From Sphingobacterium spiritivorum (GTDB taxonomy: Bacteria; Bacteroidota; Bacteroidia; Sphingobacteriales; Sphingobacteriaceae), in assembly GCF_016725325.1 (NCBI RefSeq), contig NZ_CP068083.1, positions 3,906,001 to 3,970,000 of the forward strand: a stretch of DNA of 64,000 bases. The letters run 5' to 3'. This document shows positions 35,264 through 44,462 of the stretch, in pieces. Below the pieces are notes generated by a model. It was not told the origin of the DNA. It saw only the letters and a list, made by a program, of their open reading frames with translations, and ran no database searches. Within the stretch, counting starts at the first letter, position 1, and the number at the start of each line of letters is the position of its first letter. The position numbers were made by a program, and so were the translations under genes.

Positions 35264-36463
35264 ATGACCAAACTGCTTTTACATAATTGTATTCTTGTTT
35301 TACCTGCATCGCTCCTTGAAAACGGCTATGTGTATGTGGTAGATAAACGTATTGCGGGAGTTGGTCAGGGGATGCCCGAAATACAGGATGATGAGTTGAA
35401 AATTATCGATTTGAAGGGGCGTTATGTCTCCGCTGGTTTTATCGATATGCATGTTCATGGCGGTGGAGGATATGACTTTATGGATGCAACAGTAGAAGCA
35501 TTTCTAGGGGTTTCCGAAACCCATGTCCGCTATGGAACCACAGCCATGTGTCCGACAACTCTAACCGCTGACAGTGAAAACCTGTATGCTGTATTAGATA
35601 CCTATGCAGCAGCTCTTCCTCAGAATAAGAAAGGTGCATCCTGGTTAGGTTTACATCTGGAAGGTCCTTATCTGGCCATGAACCAGCGGGGAGCACAGGA
35701 TCCGAAATATATCCGGAATCCGGATGTAAAGGAATACAGCGCTATACTGGATTACAGCCCGCATATTACACGCTGGAGTGCCGCTCCTGAACTTCCAGGG
35801 GCTTTGGCTTTTGGAGATTATCTGCAGTCCAAAGGCATTATTGCATCGCTGGCACATACAGATGCCCTGTTTGAGGAAGTCGTGGAAGGCTATGATCACG
35901 GTTATCGCCTGGCGACTCATTTTTATTCAGCCATGTCTACCATTGTGCGCAAAAATGCAAAGCGTTATGCTGGCGTGATAGAGGCCGGATACTATTTAGA
36001 TGGTATGGATGTAGAGATTATTGCAGATGGTATTCATGTCCCCGCTCCGCTGTTAAAATTAATTTACAAGATCAAAGGTCCCACTCGTATTGCATTGGTA
36101 ACAGATGCGATGCGTGCTGCAGCTATGCCCGAAGGGCCTAGTGTACTGGGGCGTGTGCAGGATGGATTGCCCGTGCTGGTGGAAGGAGGCGTAGCCAAAC
36201 TGCCGGACAGATCTGCATTTGCAGGAAGTGTAGCGACCTGTAATCAGCTGATCAGAAACTACCGGGATCTGGCCGGAATCCCGCTCGAAGTAGTGGTATC
36301 TATGCTGACAGCGGTACCTGCCCGTATTCTGGGAGTACAGGATCGGAAAGGAAGTTTGGAAACAGGTAAAGATGCGGATATCGTTGTGTTTGATCAGGAT
36401 ATAGAAGTCTACATGACCGTAGTGGAAGGTGAGATCAGATATGATCGTTTGACAACGGGTTAG
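35264..36463 (+). CDS. nagA: N-acetylglucosamine-6-phosphate deacetylase
   Basis: 399 residues, cytoplasmic. The amidohydrolase metal site is complete: HVH (63-65), HLEGP (Glu133), SLAHTD, ATHFYS and VTDAM with the catalytic Asp. The substrate-binding DG[IF]H reads ADGIHV. It converts GlcNAc-6-P to glucosamine-6-P and acetate, the first committed step of amino-sugar catabolism. First gene of the cluster with LacI, two hexosaminidases and an MFS symporter, and preceded by a LacI-type operator. A GlcNAc kinase is not seen in the window. Confidence 0.95.
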   Translation: MTKLLLHNCILVLPASLLENGYVYVVDKRIAGVGQGMPEIQDDELKIIDLKGRYVSAGFIDMHVHGGGGYDFMDATVEAFLGVSETHVRYGTTAMCPTTLTADSENLYAVLDTYAAALPQNKKGASWLGLHLEGPYLAMNQRGAQDPKYIRNPDVKEYSAILDYSPHITRWSAAPELPGALAFGDYLQSKGIIASLAHTDALFEEVVEGYDHGYRLATHFYSAMSTIVRKNAKRYAGVIEAGYYLDGMDVEIIADGIHVPAPLLKLIYKIKGPTRIALVTDAMRAAAMPEGPSVLGRVQDGLPVLVEGGVAKLPDRSAFAGSVATCNQLIRNYRDLAGIPLEVVVSMLTAVPARILGVQDRKGSLETGKDADIVVFDQDIEVYMTVVEGEIRYDRLTTG

Positions 36464-36619
36464 TACGAAATATATTGACAGCCATAAACACTGATGATTT
36501 TTCAGGTATAAATGGCTTACAGGGTAAAGACTTGTGGATTGCTAAATACACAACTGTCTGCGTCCGTTGAATAATCAACTGTCTCTGAAAGACTGCTGAT
36601 AAAAACAAATTATAAACAA

Positions 36620-37678
36620 ATGAAAAAAGATAATAGTCTGGTAGGTATTAAGGAACTGGCGAAACTGGCTAATGTTTCTATCGGTACCATTGACCGGGTA
36701 CTGCATGACCGTCCGGGAGTTGCCGCTAAAACCAAAGAGCGGGTGCTGGCCGTTTTGCAGGAGCATGACTATCAGCCCAATATGATCGCACGTGCCCTTG
36801 CCAGCCGCAAAGCCCGTCGTATCGTTGTCCTTATTCCCTCTGCCTCTCCCGAATCTGCTTATTGGAAAGCTCCGCTTGAGGGAGTCCGCACGGCAGGCAG
36901 CGAGATTCTGCGGTACAGTTTTACACTGGATGTATTGTTGTTTGATCAGAATGACAGGCACAGCTTTATTCCCTTGGCTGCACAACTGCTGGAGGAAGAC
37001 TTTGACGCCCTCGTATTGGCTCCCATGTTCCATCAGGAAGCGCAGCCCCTGCTGCAACATTGTGATGAAAACAAGATCCCGTACGTATTCATCAACTCCG
37101 ATATTCCGGGGTCTGATAGTGCTGCTTACTTTGGCCCTGATCTTTTTCAGAGTGGATGTATGACCGCTCAGCTCATAAATTATATCAGCAATCCTGCGGA
37201 TGAAATATTGCTGGTTCATATTTCCAAGGAAATGGAAATGCAGCATCACCTTTTACGTAAGGAAGAAGGACTGTTGCAGTATATGCAGAATAATGACATG
37301 AAGCAGAAATTGCATAAGCTGGTTATCCGGGATACCACATACAGCGCAATAGAGCAGGCACTGGCACAGCAATTAAAAGACTCGACCGTAAAAGTACTCT
37401 TTGTGACCAACTCAAGAGTGGCATCCGTAGCCCGTTTTATTGAAGAGCAGCAGATAGCAGGAATATGTCTGATCGGCTTTGATTATCTGCCGGACAATAT
37501 CGCTTATCTGGAAAAAGGTATTGTAGACTTTTTGCTGTGTCACAAACCTATAGCGCAGGGTTATAAATCAGTGATGTCTCTGTTTCAATTACTGGAAGCC
37601 CAGCAGGAACCGCAGAAAATAAACTATATGCCTATTGACGTCATCAGTAAAGAAAATTACCGCTACTACGAAAATTAA
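36620..37678 (+). CDS. LacI-family regulator of the GlcNAc cluster
   Basis: 352 residues. N-terminal HTH IKELAKLANVSIGTIDRVLHDRPGVAAKT with the hinge helix region IARALASRK, then a type I periplasmic-binding-fold sensor domain (ARRIVVLIPSASPESAYW, FINSDIPG, FIEEQQIAGICLIGFDYLPDN). IDRV in place of the usual ISRV, and the sensor, resemble regulators that bind a sugar directly. It sits in the cluster, 156 bp after nagA and 43 bp before the first GH20 gene. The likely ligand is GlcNAc or a phosphorylated derivative. Confidence 0.9.
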   Translation: MKKDNSLVGIKELAKLANVSIGTIDRVLHDRPGVAAKTKERVLAVLQEHDYQPNMIARALASRKARRIVVLIPSASPESAYWKAPLEGVRTAGSEILRYSFTLDVLLFDQNDRHSFIPLAAQLLEEDFDALVLAPMFHQEAQPLLQHCDENKIPYVFINSDIPGSDSAAYFGPDLFQSGCMTAQLINYISNPADEILLVHISKEMEMQHHLLRKEEGLLQYMQNNDMKQKLHKLVIRDTTYSAIEQALAQQLKDSTVKVLFVTNSRVASVARFIEEQQIAGICLIGFDYLPDNIAYLEKGIVDFLLCHKPIAQGYKSVMSLFQLLEAQQEPQKINYMPIDVISKENYRYYEN

Positions 37679-37721
37679 AAATCAGCCAGCACCAATGCTA
37701 TAAACGAATAAACGTATTACT

Positions 37722-39260
37722 ATGAAAAAGTACTTATTAATTTTCACCCTCTTAATCATGAGTCAGCTGTTCTCTTTTGCAGATAAGATTGATCCTGATT
37801 TTGCCGTTCGTGGTTTTCACCTGGACCTGCGGGTACAGGTTATGAAAATGCCGGCACTGAAAAAATTTGCCAGACAGCTACACGACGGAGGTGTCAATAC
37901 CCTGATTATGGAATGGGAAGCTACCTATCCCTTTGAAAATCATCCGTTGATTCCCAATCAGTTTGCCTATACCCGGGAAGAAGTACGTGAATTTGTAGAT
38001 TATTGCGAGAATATGGGAATAGATGTAATTCCTTTACAGCAAAGTTTCGGACATGTAGAGTATATCCTGCGTCATTACCGCTACAAAGATTTACGTGAAG
38101 ATCAGAAAGACTATTCGCAGATCAATCCACTGAAAGAAAAGGAAGCAAAAGCCCTTTTTACGGATCTGTACAAAGATCTGATCAGCACACATAAATCCGA
38201 ATATATCCATATCGGAGGAGATGAAACGTATCTGCTGGGACATTCTAAAGAATCGCAGGCTAAGGTTGCCGCGGTTGGAAAGGGACGGTTGTACGGAGAT
38301 TATATTAAGCTCCTCTGTCAGCTGGTCGTAGAGCTGGGTAAGAAACCTGTGGTATGGGCGGATATAGCCATGAAATATCCGGATGCACTGCAAGGCATTC
38401 CTAAGGAAACTGTTTTCATAGATTGGAACTACGGCTGGGATGTAGATATGTTTGGCAAGCATAGTAATCTGTTGCATTCGGGTTACGAAATCTGGGGAGC
38501 ACCTTCATTGCGCAGTCATCCGGACAATTATTTTCTGACACAGTGGGAAAAGCATTTTAAAAATATACATGATTTCATTCCATTGGCAAGGCAGTTTGGT
38601 TACAAAGGCATGATCATGACTTCCTGGTCTACTTCAGGACTTTACGGCAGTACATGGGAGAGTCCCAAAGATCTGGTTGACTTGTATCCTATACGCCGCG
38701 TGTATCCTTTATCCGGATTTAATATGCTGATTGAAGCTTATTTCTCAGCTTTACGCACACAGCAACCGCTCGATATCAAAGCGTTTATACAGCAATACGG
38801 AACTAATCAGTATGGATTCGGAGAGCATGAAACCGATAGATTCTGGAATGCGCTTCGTGCAAACCCTTATGAAATAAATCAGGGCGTTATCAGTTCGCAG
38901 GCAGTTTCCATCACACAAATGAAGGACAGTGCGGATTGGGTCTTAAAGGAGTTGCAATCGCTTTCGCCTAAAAAGAACAAGAATGAATTTGCACATTATA
39001 TCCTGATGGCACAGATCAGACAACGTTACCTGCGGTACATGGATATTGAAATGGCGCTGAATAATCCAAATTTTGATCCCAACAGTATAGCGCATCTGAA
39101 AGCTGAATTAAAATTGCTTCGGGATGAAAAGCTTGATAAATCATTTAAAAAACTAAATGCTGATTTTATGTACACAACAGAGATACAGCAGGAAAATGAA
39201 CTGCGTAACAGTAAAATCAGATTGCTGGAAGCACGATTAAACAGATTGGGTAAGAATTAA
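37722..39260 (+). CDS. GH20 family beta-hexosaminidase, short form
   Basis: 512 residues with a signal peptide (cut near FSFA). The (beta/alpha)8 catalytic domain fills residues ~28-330: LDLRVQVMKMPALKKFA, PLQQSFGHVEY, and HIGGDET with the catalytic Asp167-Glu168 pair. There is no GH20b N-terminal domain, so it resembles the short GH20-like group, which includes exo-beta-GlcNAcases and related enzymes. A helical C-terminal region (~390-510) ends the protein. It lies 10 bp before the second GH20 gene in the same operon. Confidence 0.85.
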   Translation: MKKYLLIFTLLIMSQLFSFADKIDPDFAVRGFHLDLRVQVMKMPALKKFARQLHDGGVNTLIMEWEATYPFENHPLIPNQFAYTREEVREFVDYCENMGIDVIPLQQSFGHVEYILRHYRYKDLREDQKDYSQINPLKEKEAKALFTDLYKDLISTHKSEYIHIGGDETYLLGHSKESQAKVAAVGKGRLYGDYIKLLCQLVVELGKKPVVWADIAMKYPDALQGIPKETVFIDWNYGWDVDMFGKHSNLLHSGYEIWGAPSLRSHPDNYFLTQWEKHFKNIHDFIPLARQFGYKGMIMTSWSTSGLYGSTWESPKDLVDLYPIRRVYPLSGFNMLIEAYFSALRTQQPLDIKAFIQQYGTNQYGFGEHETDRFWNALRANPYEINQGVISSQAVSITQMKDSADWVLKELQSLSPKKNKNEFAHYILMAQIRQRYLRYMDIEMALNNPNFDPNSIAHLKAELKLLRDEKLDKSFKKLNADFMYTTEIQQENELRNSKIRLLEARLNRLGKN

Positions 39261-39270
39261 AACAAGAATC

Positions 39271-41844
39271 ATGAAAACGAAATTATTCTTTATAGCCTGT
39301 TTCCTGATGCTGACGGTGCATACTGTCAAAGGACAAACGGAAAATAACTATCCGTTGTCTGTGAGCTGGCAGCCACTCATGAACAATTATGATGGCAAGG
39401 AGCAGGCACTATCGACATTAACCATTCAAAATACAGGTAACAAACCCTTTCCGTGGAAGGGTTGGCGTTTGTATTTTAATTTTATCCGGTTGCTGGAACC
39501 CGTCGATTCTTCACAACCCTTAGATGCTGTTCATATAAACGGTGACTACTTTTATTTCCTTCCTAATGCCAGAGGAAAAGAATTGCAGCCGGGGGAGAAG
39601 GTCACCTATACAATGGTTTCCAAATCATGGGTTGTAAATTATAATGATGCTCCTCAGGGATTTTATCTTCGTTGGGACAATGCTAAACTGGAACCGCTGG
39701 GCCCGGTGAATTATATGCCGCCAACAGATGAGAAAGCGTTTTTCAGGGTTGCAGGTGATAAGGAAATGAATGCAGATATGTTATATGAAAAAAATCTGCG
39801 TTATCAGCAGAATGAAGTATTACAGCGCGGACAGATCTTACCATCGCCTGTATCTATGGAGCGGCATTCCGGAACCTATACACTTAAAAAGAAGCTTCAT
39901 GTTTCTTATGACAAAGGATTTCAGGATGAAGCCGATCTACTCTCCGGGACGTTGAAAAGCTACTTCGGTATTGCTGCGCAAACCGCTGTCCATACATCTT
40001 CCGGGGTAAAAGATATCCGGTTGCTGAAAGAAGACGGATTGGGAGATGAGGCTTATAAACTGGAGGTCACGTCCAGGGGAATCACTGTAAAAGCTTCTGC
40101 AAAAGCAGGACTCTTTTACGGTATACAGTCTTTAAAGCTGTTAATTGATCCGGCGAATTACAACAAAGGGGTAAGTTCCAAAATCGTACTGCCTTTAGTT
40201 ACCATTACGGATGAGCCGCGGTTTGGCAGCCGGAGTTTGATGCTGGATGTTGCCCGCAATTTTCAAACTAAAGAGCAGATCCTTAAGATGCTGGATATAA
40301 TGGCGCTCTATAAACTGAATACCTTTCATTTTCACCTGAATGACGATGAAGGCTGGCGACTGGAAATCCCGTCTATTCCCGAACTGACTGAAACGGGTGC
40401 ACACAGGGCACATTGGGAAGAAGGAAAGGAATACAATAATCTGCCGCCTTCGTATGGATCCGGTCCATTTGCTGACAAGGGACGTGGAAGCGGATATTAC
40501 AGTCAGGCAGATTTTATTGAGATCTTACAATATGCCAAACGCAGGCATATTAAAGTGATCCCTGAAATTGAAACTCCGGGACACGCACGTGCTGCTATTC
40601 AGGCAATGAACAGCCGCTATCGTAAATTGTTGAAAAGCGGAGACAAAGCCAGTGCGGAAGCTTTCCTGTTGCAGTCATCAGGAGATTCATCCGTATTCCG
40701 CTCGGTACAGAAGTGGAATGATAATGTCATGGACGTTTCTATGCCGTCGGTGTACACTTTCCTCGAGCAGGTGACGGACGATGTTATCGCTATGTATAAA
40801 AAGGCTGGTGCGGAACTGGAAACTATTCATTTTGGAGGAGATGAGGTGCCGAATGGTGTCTGGGAGGGATCACCGGCTTTTGCTAAATTAAAACAGACAG
40901 ATCCTGCAATAAAAAGTACAGAAGATCTGTGGCTTCGTCATTTTGACAAGCTGTACACTATGCTGAAGAATAAAGGGCTGCTTCTTTCGGGCTGGGAAGA
41001 AGTCGGAATGCAAAAGATTACTCAGGATGGAAAGAAAAAATGGATTCCTTATAAAGGATTTAAGGATAAAGGGATTCATCTCAATGTATGGAATAATCTC
41101 GGTGGAAATGAAGACTTGGCCTATCGTCTGGCGAATGCAGGATACAAGGTAAAGCTCTCCTTTGTGAGCAATTTTTATTTCGATATGGCTTACCATAAAC
41201 AGTTTGATGAGCAAGGTTTTTATTGGGGAGGTTTTATCGATCTGGAAAAGCCATACAGCTTTGTGCCGTTTCACTATTTGAGTAATCAGAAACAGGACTG
41301 GCTGGGGAGACCCTTACCTGAGCGCGTGTTGGCGGGTGCAGAAAAACTGACACCGGAAGGAGAACGCAATATCGTAGGATTGCAGGCGCTGCTGTGGTCC
41401 GAAACCATCAAATCCGAAAAGGAAATGGAACGTATGCTGTTCCCCAGATTGCTTGCATTTAGTGAGAGAGCCTGGGCAAAGCCTGGCGTGTGGGAGCAAG
41501 ATGGTGAAAGTGCAGCCTCAAAAGTTCAGTATGAAAAACAAGTAAAGCATTTCTTTTCTATCGTCGGACAGCAGGAATTAAAACGATTGCAGCATCTGGG
41601 CGTAGAATACCGTATTCCTACGCCCGGAGTGAGACAGCTGGCAAATAAAATGCATGTCAATATGGAACTTCCGGGATTTGTAGTCCGTTATACTGAAAAC
41701 GGAGCAGTTCCTGAAAACACAGATCCAATATACAGCAAGCCTGTACCTTATGTAAAAGGAATGTTATTCAGAGCTTTTGATGAACAGGGGCGTGGCGGAT
41801 TGCCTGTGTCACCGGATTTAGCAGGGGGGAGTCATGAAAAATAA
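39271..41844 (+). CDS. GH20 beta-N-acetylhexosaminidase, chitobiase type
   Basis: 857 residues, signal peptide. Domains in order: chitobiase N-terminal CHB_HEX (~25-170), GH20b (~195-325), GH20 barrel (~330-745), C-terminal CHB_HEX_C Ig-like domain (~760-850). Active-site motifs are FHLNDDEGWRLEIP, PEIETPGHARAA and HFGGDEVPNG (His520, Asp524-Glu525). Enzymes of this layout remove terminal GlcNAc from chitobiose and longer chito-oligosaccharides by substrate-assisted catalysis in the periplasm. Its last 11 bases overlap the start of the MFS gene, so translation is coupled. Confidence 0.93.
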   Translation: MKTKLFFIACFLMLTVHTVKGQTENNYPLSVSWQPLMNNYDGKEQALSTLTIQNTGNKPFPWKGWRLYFNFIRLLEPVDSSQPLDAVHINGDYFYFLPNARGKELQPGEKVTYTMVSKSWVVNYNDAPQGFYLRWDNAKLEPLGPVNYMPPTDEKAFFRVAGDKEMNADMLYEKNLRYQQNEVLQRGQILPSPVSMERHSGTYTLKKKLHVSYDKGFQDEADLLSGTLKSYFGIAAQTAVHTSSGVKDIRLLKEDGLGDEAYKLEVTSRGITVKASAKAGLFYGIQSLKLLIDPANYNKGVSSKIVLPLVTITDEPRFGSRSLMLDVARNFQTKEQILKMLDIMALYKLNTFHFHLNDDEGWRLEIPSIPELTETGAHRAHWEEGKEYNNLPPSYGSGPFADKGRGSGYYSQADFIEILQYAKRRHIKVIPEIETPGHARAAIQAMNSRYRKLLKSGDKASAEAFLLQSSGDSSVFRSVQKWNDNVMDVSMPSVYTFLEQVTDDVIAMYKKAGAELETIHFGGDEVPNGVWEGSPAFAKLKQTDPAIKSTEDLWLRHFDKLYTMLKNKGLLLSGWEEVGMQKITQDGKKKWIPYKGFKDKGIHLNVWNNLGGNEDLAYRLANAGYKVKLSFVSNFYFDMAYHKQFDEQGFYWGGFIDLEKPYSFVPFHYLSNQKQDWLGRPLPERVLAGAEKLTPEGERNIVGLQALLWSETIKSEKEMERMLFPRLLAFSERAWAKPGVWEQDGESAASKVQYEKQVKHFFSIVGQQELKRLQHLGVEYRIPTPGVRQLANKMHVNMELPGFVVRYTENGAVPENTDPIYSKPVPYVKGMLFRAFDEQGRGGLPVSPDLAGGSHEK

Positions 41845-43159
41845 ACATGAATCCGTAGCTGTCGCTACGCTCTCCAAACGGGATCAGGCCGTTTCCATTG
41901 GTATCATTGTATTGTTGTTCTTTGTTTTTGGATTCGTAACCTGGATCAATGCGATACTGATCCCTTATTTTAAAGGCGCATTTACACTGAATCACTTTGA
42001 GTCGTATCTGGTCGCGTTTGCTTTTTATATTGCTTATCTGCTGATGTCTGTTCCTTCGGGATATCTTCTGCGCTATGTAGGATTTAAACGGGGAATGATG
42101 ATTGGATTTTTTATCATGGCTATAGGGGCAGCTTTTTTTGTTCCGGCAGGGAAAATGCAACTGTATCCGTTGTTTTTGACAGGCCTCTTTACGCTGGGTA
42201 TCGGACTTTCTGTTTTGCAGACGGCCGCCAATCCTTATGTTACCATCCTGGGAGATAAAGAGCGTGCTGCACAGCGGTTTAGTATTATGGGGATCAGTAA
42301 TAAACTGGCCGGTATAATAGCGCCTTTGTTGTTTGCCGCTATTGTGTTGCGTCCGGAAGATCAGAGTATGTTAGACAGTTTGTCTACATTGTCTCCCGAC
42401 CAAAAGACCGTAGCTATTGAAACTTTGCTGGCCAGAGTAGTGGTGCCTTATGCTGTCGTGTCTGGTATTCTGGTGTTACTGGGTTTGTTGGTTAAATTCT
42501 CTCCCTTACCCGAAATTCATACGGATGAAGAAGAAAAGGAGGGGGAAGGGCTGGTCAAATCCGGGAAAACAAGCATATTGCAGTTTCCGCACCTTCTGCT
42601 TGGAAGTATTGCTATTTTCTTTCATGTAGGCTCTCAGGTGATTGCTGTAGATAGTATTATTGCGTACGGACAGCATTCGGGATTGTCCTTTGCACAAGCC
42701 AAGACATTCCCGGCTTACACGCTTACGGCCACAATAGTCGGATATATTCTGGGTATTATAATGGTGCCCAAAGTACTGAGTCAGCTCACAGCCTTACGTA
42801 TATGTACGACACTGGGCCTGCTGTTATCCATGGCGATTATGTTGTTTTCCGGAGAGATTTCTTTTTTGGGATATCAGACAGATATTTCCGTGTGGTTTCT
42901 GGTGTTGCTCGGATTCGCCAATTCTATGATATGGGCGGGAATCTGGCCACTGGCTTTATCAGGGTTAGGTCGATTCCTCAAGATAGGAGCTTCTCTGCTG
43001 GTAATGGCACTTTGTGGCAATGCCATTATGCCTATGTTTTACGGTTTTTTTGCAGATAAAATCGGCCTCAAGGAAGCTTATGTTGTATTGTTGCCGTGTT
43101 ATGCCTATTTAATATTCTATAGTTTTTACGGATTTCGTTTGAAAAGCTGGAAACGCTAA
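41834..43159 (+). CDS. FHS-family MFS symporter (NagP/FucP-like)
   Basis: 441 residues, 12 membrane segments. It matches the fucose/glucose/GlcNAc-type sugar:proton symporters: FVFGFVTWINAILIPYFK in helix 1, AFYIAYLLMSVPSGYL, QTAANPYVTILG and NKLAGIIAPLLFA. Given the two hexosaminidases and nagA upstream, GlcNAc is the likely substrate, as for NagP. It is the last gene of the operon. Confidence 0.87.
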   Translation: MKNKHESVAVATLSKRDQAVSIGIIVLLFFVFGFVTWINAILIPYFKGAFTLNHFESYLVAFAFYIAYLLMSVPSGYLLRYVGFKRGMMIGFFIMAIGAAFFVPAGKMQLYPLFLTGLFTLGIGLSVLQTAANPYVTILGDKERAAQRFSIMGISNKLAGIIAPLLFAAIVLRPEDQSMLDSLSTLSPDQKTVAIETLLARVVVPYAVVSGILVLLGLLVKFSPLPEIHTDEEEKEGEGLVKSGKTSILQFPHLLLGSIAIFFHVGSQVIAVDSIIAYGQHSGLSFAQAKTFPAYTLTATIVGYILGIIMVPKVLSQLTALRICTTLGLLLSMAIMLFSGEISFLGYQTDISVWFLVLLGFANSMIWAGIWPLALSGLGRFLKIGASLLVMALCGNAIMPMFYGFFADKIGLKEAYVVLLPCYAYLIFYSFYGFRLKSWKR

Positions 43160-43174
43160 AGCGAACTATTTACT

Positions 43175-43232
43175 AAAACAAAGCTTATTTTATCCCCTTG
43201 TCAGAGGAATCCCGGATAATAAGCTTTGTTTT
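43175..43232. terminator. Convergent terminator hairpin reaching into the lacI 3' end
   Basis: A perfect 15-bp stem AAAACAAAGCTTATT/AATAAGCTTTGTTTT (43175-43189 with 43218-43232) with T or A runs on both sides can end both the MFS transcript and the convergent lacI transcript. The right arm lies inside the lacI coding region (codons for TKLII). Confidence 0.55.
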
Positions 43233-44228
43233 TATCACGACTTCCTGATAGTCCAGTGCCTGCATATCTTTGTCCTCTATTTGTTGAATCAGTATTTTGG
43301 CCGCAACACGCCCCATATCGTATGCACTGTCATCTATGGTCGATATCTGCGGCTCCATAATGGCGGAAATAGGGTAATTACTGAATCCGACGATAGCAAC
43401 CTCTTCCGGTATTTTGTAACCTTTATTGCGGAATGCTTTCATTGTTGCAACAGCGGTATAGTCATTGGCACAGACAATGCCATCCGGCGTTATCTTTTCT
43501 TCCAGTAAAGCTTCAGCCTGAATTTTTCCTTCATCATAGCTGAGATTTCGGGTCTCCTTGATCAATTCCTGGTGTACAGGTAGCTGATGATCTGTCAGTG
43601 CCTGTTTAAAACCTTCCATTCTGGATTTAAAGATGTCCACATTCTGATTACCCGAAATATGAGCTATTGTTTTGCAGCCTTGCTGTATAAGGTGCTGAGT
43701 TGCAGTATAGGAAGCTTCAAAGTCGTTAATCACTACTTTACTTGCTTTGAGACTATCTGTATTCCGGTCATATAATACCAGTGGAATATTGGATTTGTCG
43801 ATTTTTTTGAGGTGATCGAACCGATTCGTTTCCAAAGCAGGACAAATAATAATGCCGGCAGCAAGGGAGGTTTCCAGCATCTTTACTATTTCCTTTTCCT
43901 TTTTATAAGAGTCCTGCGACTGGAAAATAGTGATCTGGTATCCCTGATTGTAGGCGTAGTCCTCGATTCCGCTGATCACCTTGGAATGGAAGTCAATGTC
44001 GATTCGCGGACAGATCACTCCAATAGATTTTGTTTTCTTACTTCTGAAACTGGAAGCAATAGGATCCAGTGCAAAGCCCATTTCTTTCACCTTGTCATTG
44101 ACCAGTTTTTTTGTGCTTTCGCTGATAGCATGGTGATTGGACAAGACGCGGGAAATGGTAGCGGTGGAGAGATTCAACTCCTTTGCGATATCTTTTATAG
44201 TAATGCGCGACGCGTCTGATTTCTTCAT
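43185..44228 (-). CDS. LacI-family regulator of the SusCD cluster
   Basis: 347 residues. N-terminal HTH ITIKDIAKELNLSTATISRVLSNHHAISEST with hinge (FRSKKTKSIGVICP), then the sensor domain (VNIDFHSKVISG-like region, DGIVCANDYTAVATMKAFRNKG, VGFSNYPISAIMEPQISTI). The divergent susCD operon starts 234 bp away, and two identical palindromes lie between them. It most likely represses susCD and perhaps itself until a sugar binds. Confidence 0.93.
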   Translation of the reverse strand: MKKSDASRITIKDIAKELNLSTATISRVLSNHHAISESTKKLVNDKVKEMGFALDPIASSFRSKKTKSIGVICPRIDIDFHSKVISGIEDYAYNQGYQITIFQSQDSYKKEKEIVKMLETSLAAGIIICPALETNRFDHLKKIDKSNIPLVLYDRNTDSLKASKVVINDFEASYTATQHLIQQGCKTIAHISGNQNVDIFKSRMEGFKQALTDHQLPVHQELIKETRNLSYDEGKIQAEALLEEKITPDGIVCANDYTAVATMKAFRNKGYKIPEEVAIVGFSNYPISAIMEPQISTIDDSAYDMGRVAAKILIQQIEDKDMQALDYQEVVIKTKLIIRDSSDKGIK

Positions 44229-44306
44229 ATTGACTTCCTTTATACTTGCTTTGCCGAAGTTAGTTCAAATTTTGCGTATTTCAAACTGTGTGATGTCTGT
44301 AATTTT

Positions 44307-44397
44307 ATGCAAACATTTGCATTAACAATTGTGTGTTTATTTAGTTTTAAATGTATTTATTTAAATATTTTAAGTTTTTTTATGCAAACATTTGCAT
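44307..44397. promoter_or_regulatory. Twin LacI operators ATGCAAACATTTGCAT
   Basis: The same 16-bp sequence occurs at 44307-44322 and 44382-44397. Arms ATGCAAA/TTTGCAT are perfect around a central CA, and the copies are 75 bp apart (about seven helical turns), which suits DNA looping. The second copy lies just upstream of the probable susC promoter (TACCTTG at about 44415). Confidence 0.85.
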
Positions 44398-44462
44398 TGA
44401 ATTTGTTTTTTATCTACCTTGCTTAAACTAAATAACAGATGCTATAAACTAAAGTCTGAATT

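Noticed and set aside
36551..36584. Direct repeat CAACTGTCT, 25 bp apart, before the LacI gene
   Set aside because: Only 9 bp, no symmetry and no promoter context; could be chance.
36464..36619. Possible small RNA or riboswitch between nagA and lacI
   Set aside because: No convincing stem-loop set; the GCCAT/ATGGC match is too short and far apart.
36575..37249. Antisense open frame (224 codons) over the LacI gene after nagA
   Set aside because: Opposite strand of an obvious LacI reading frame; no signal or domain.
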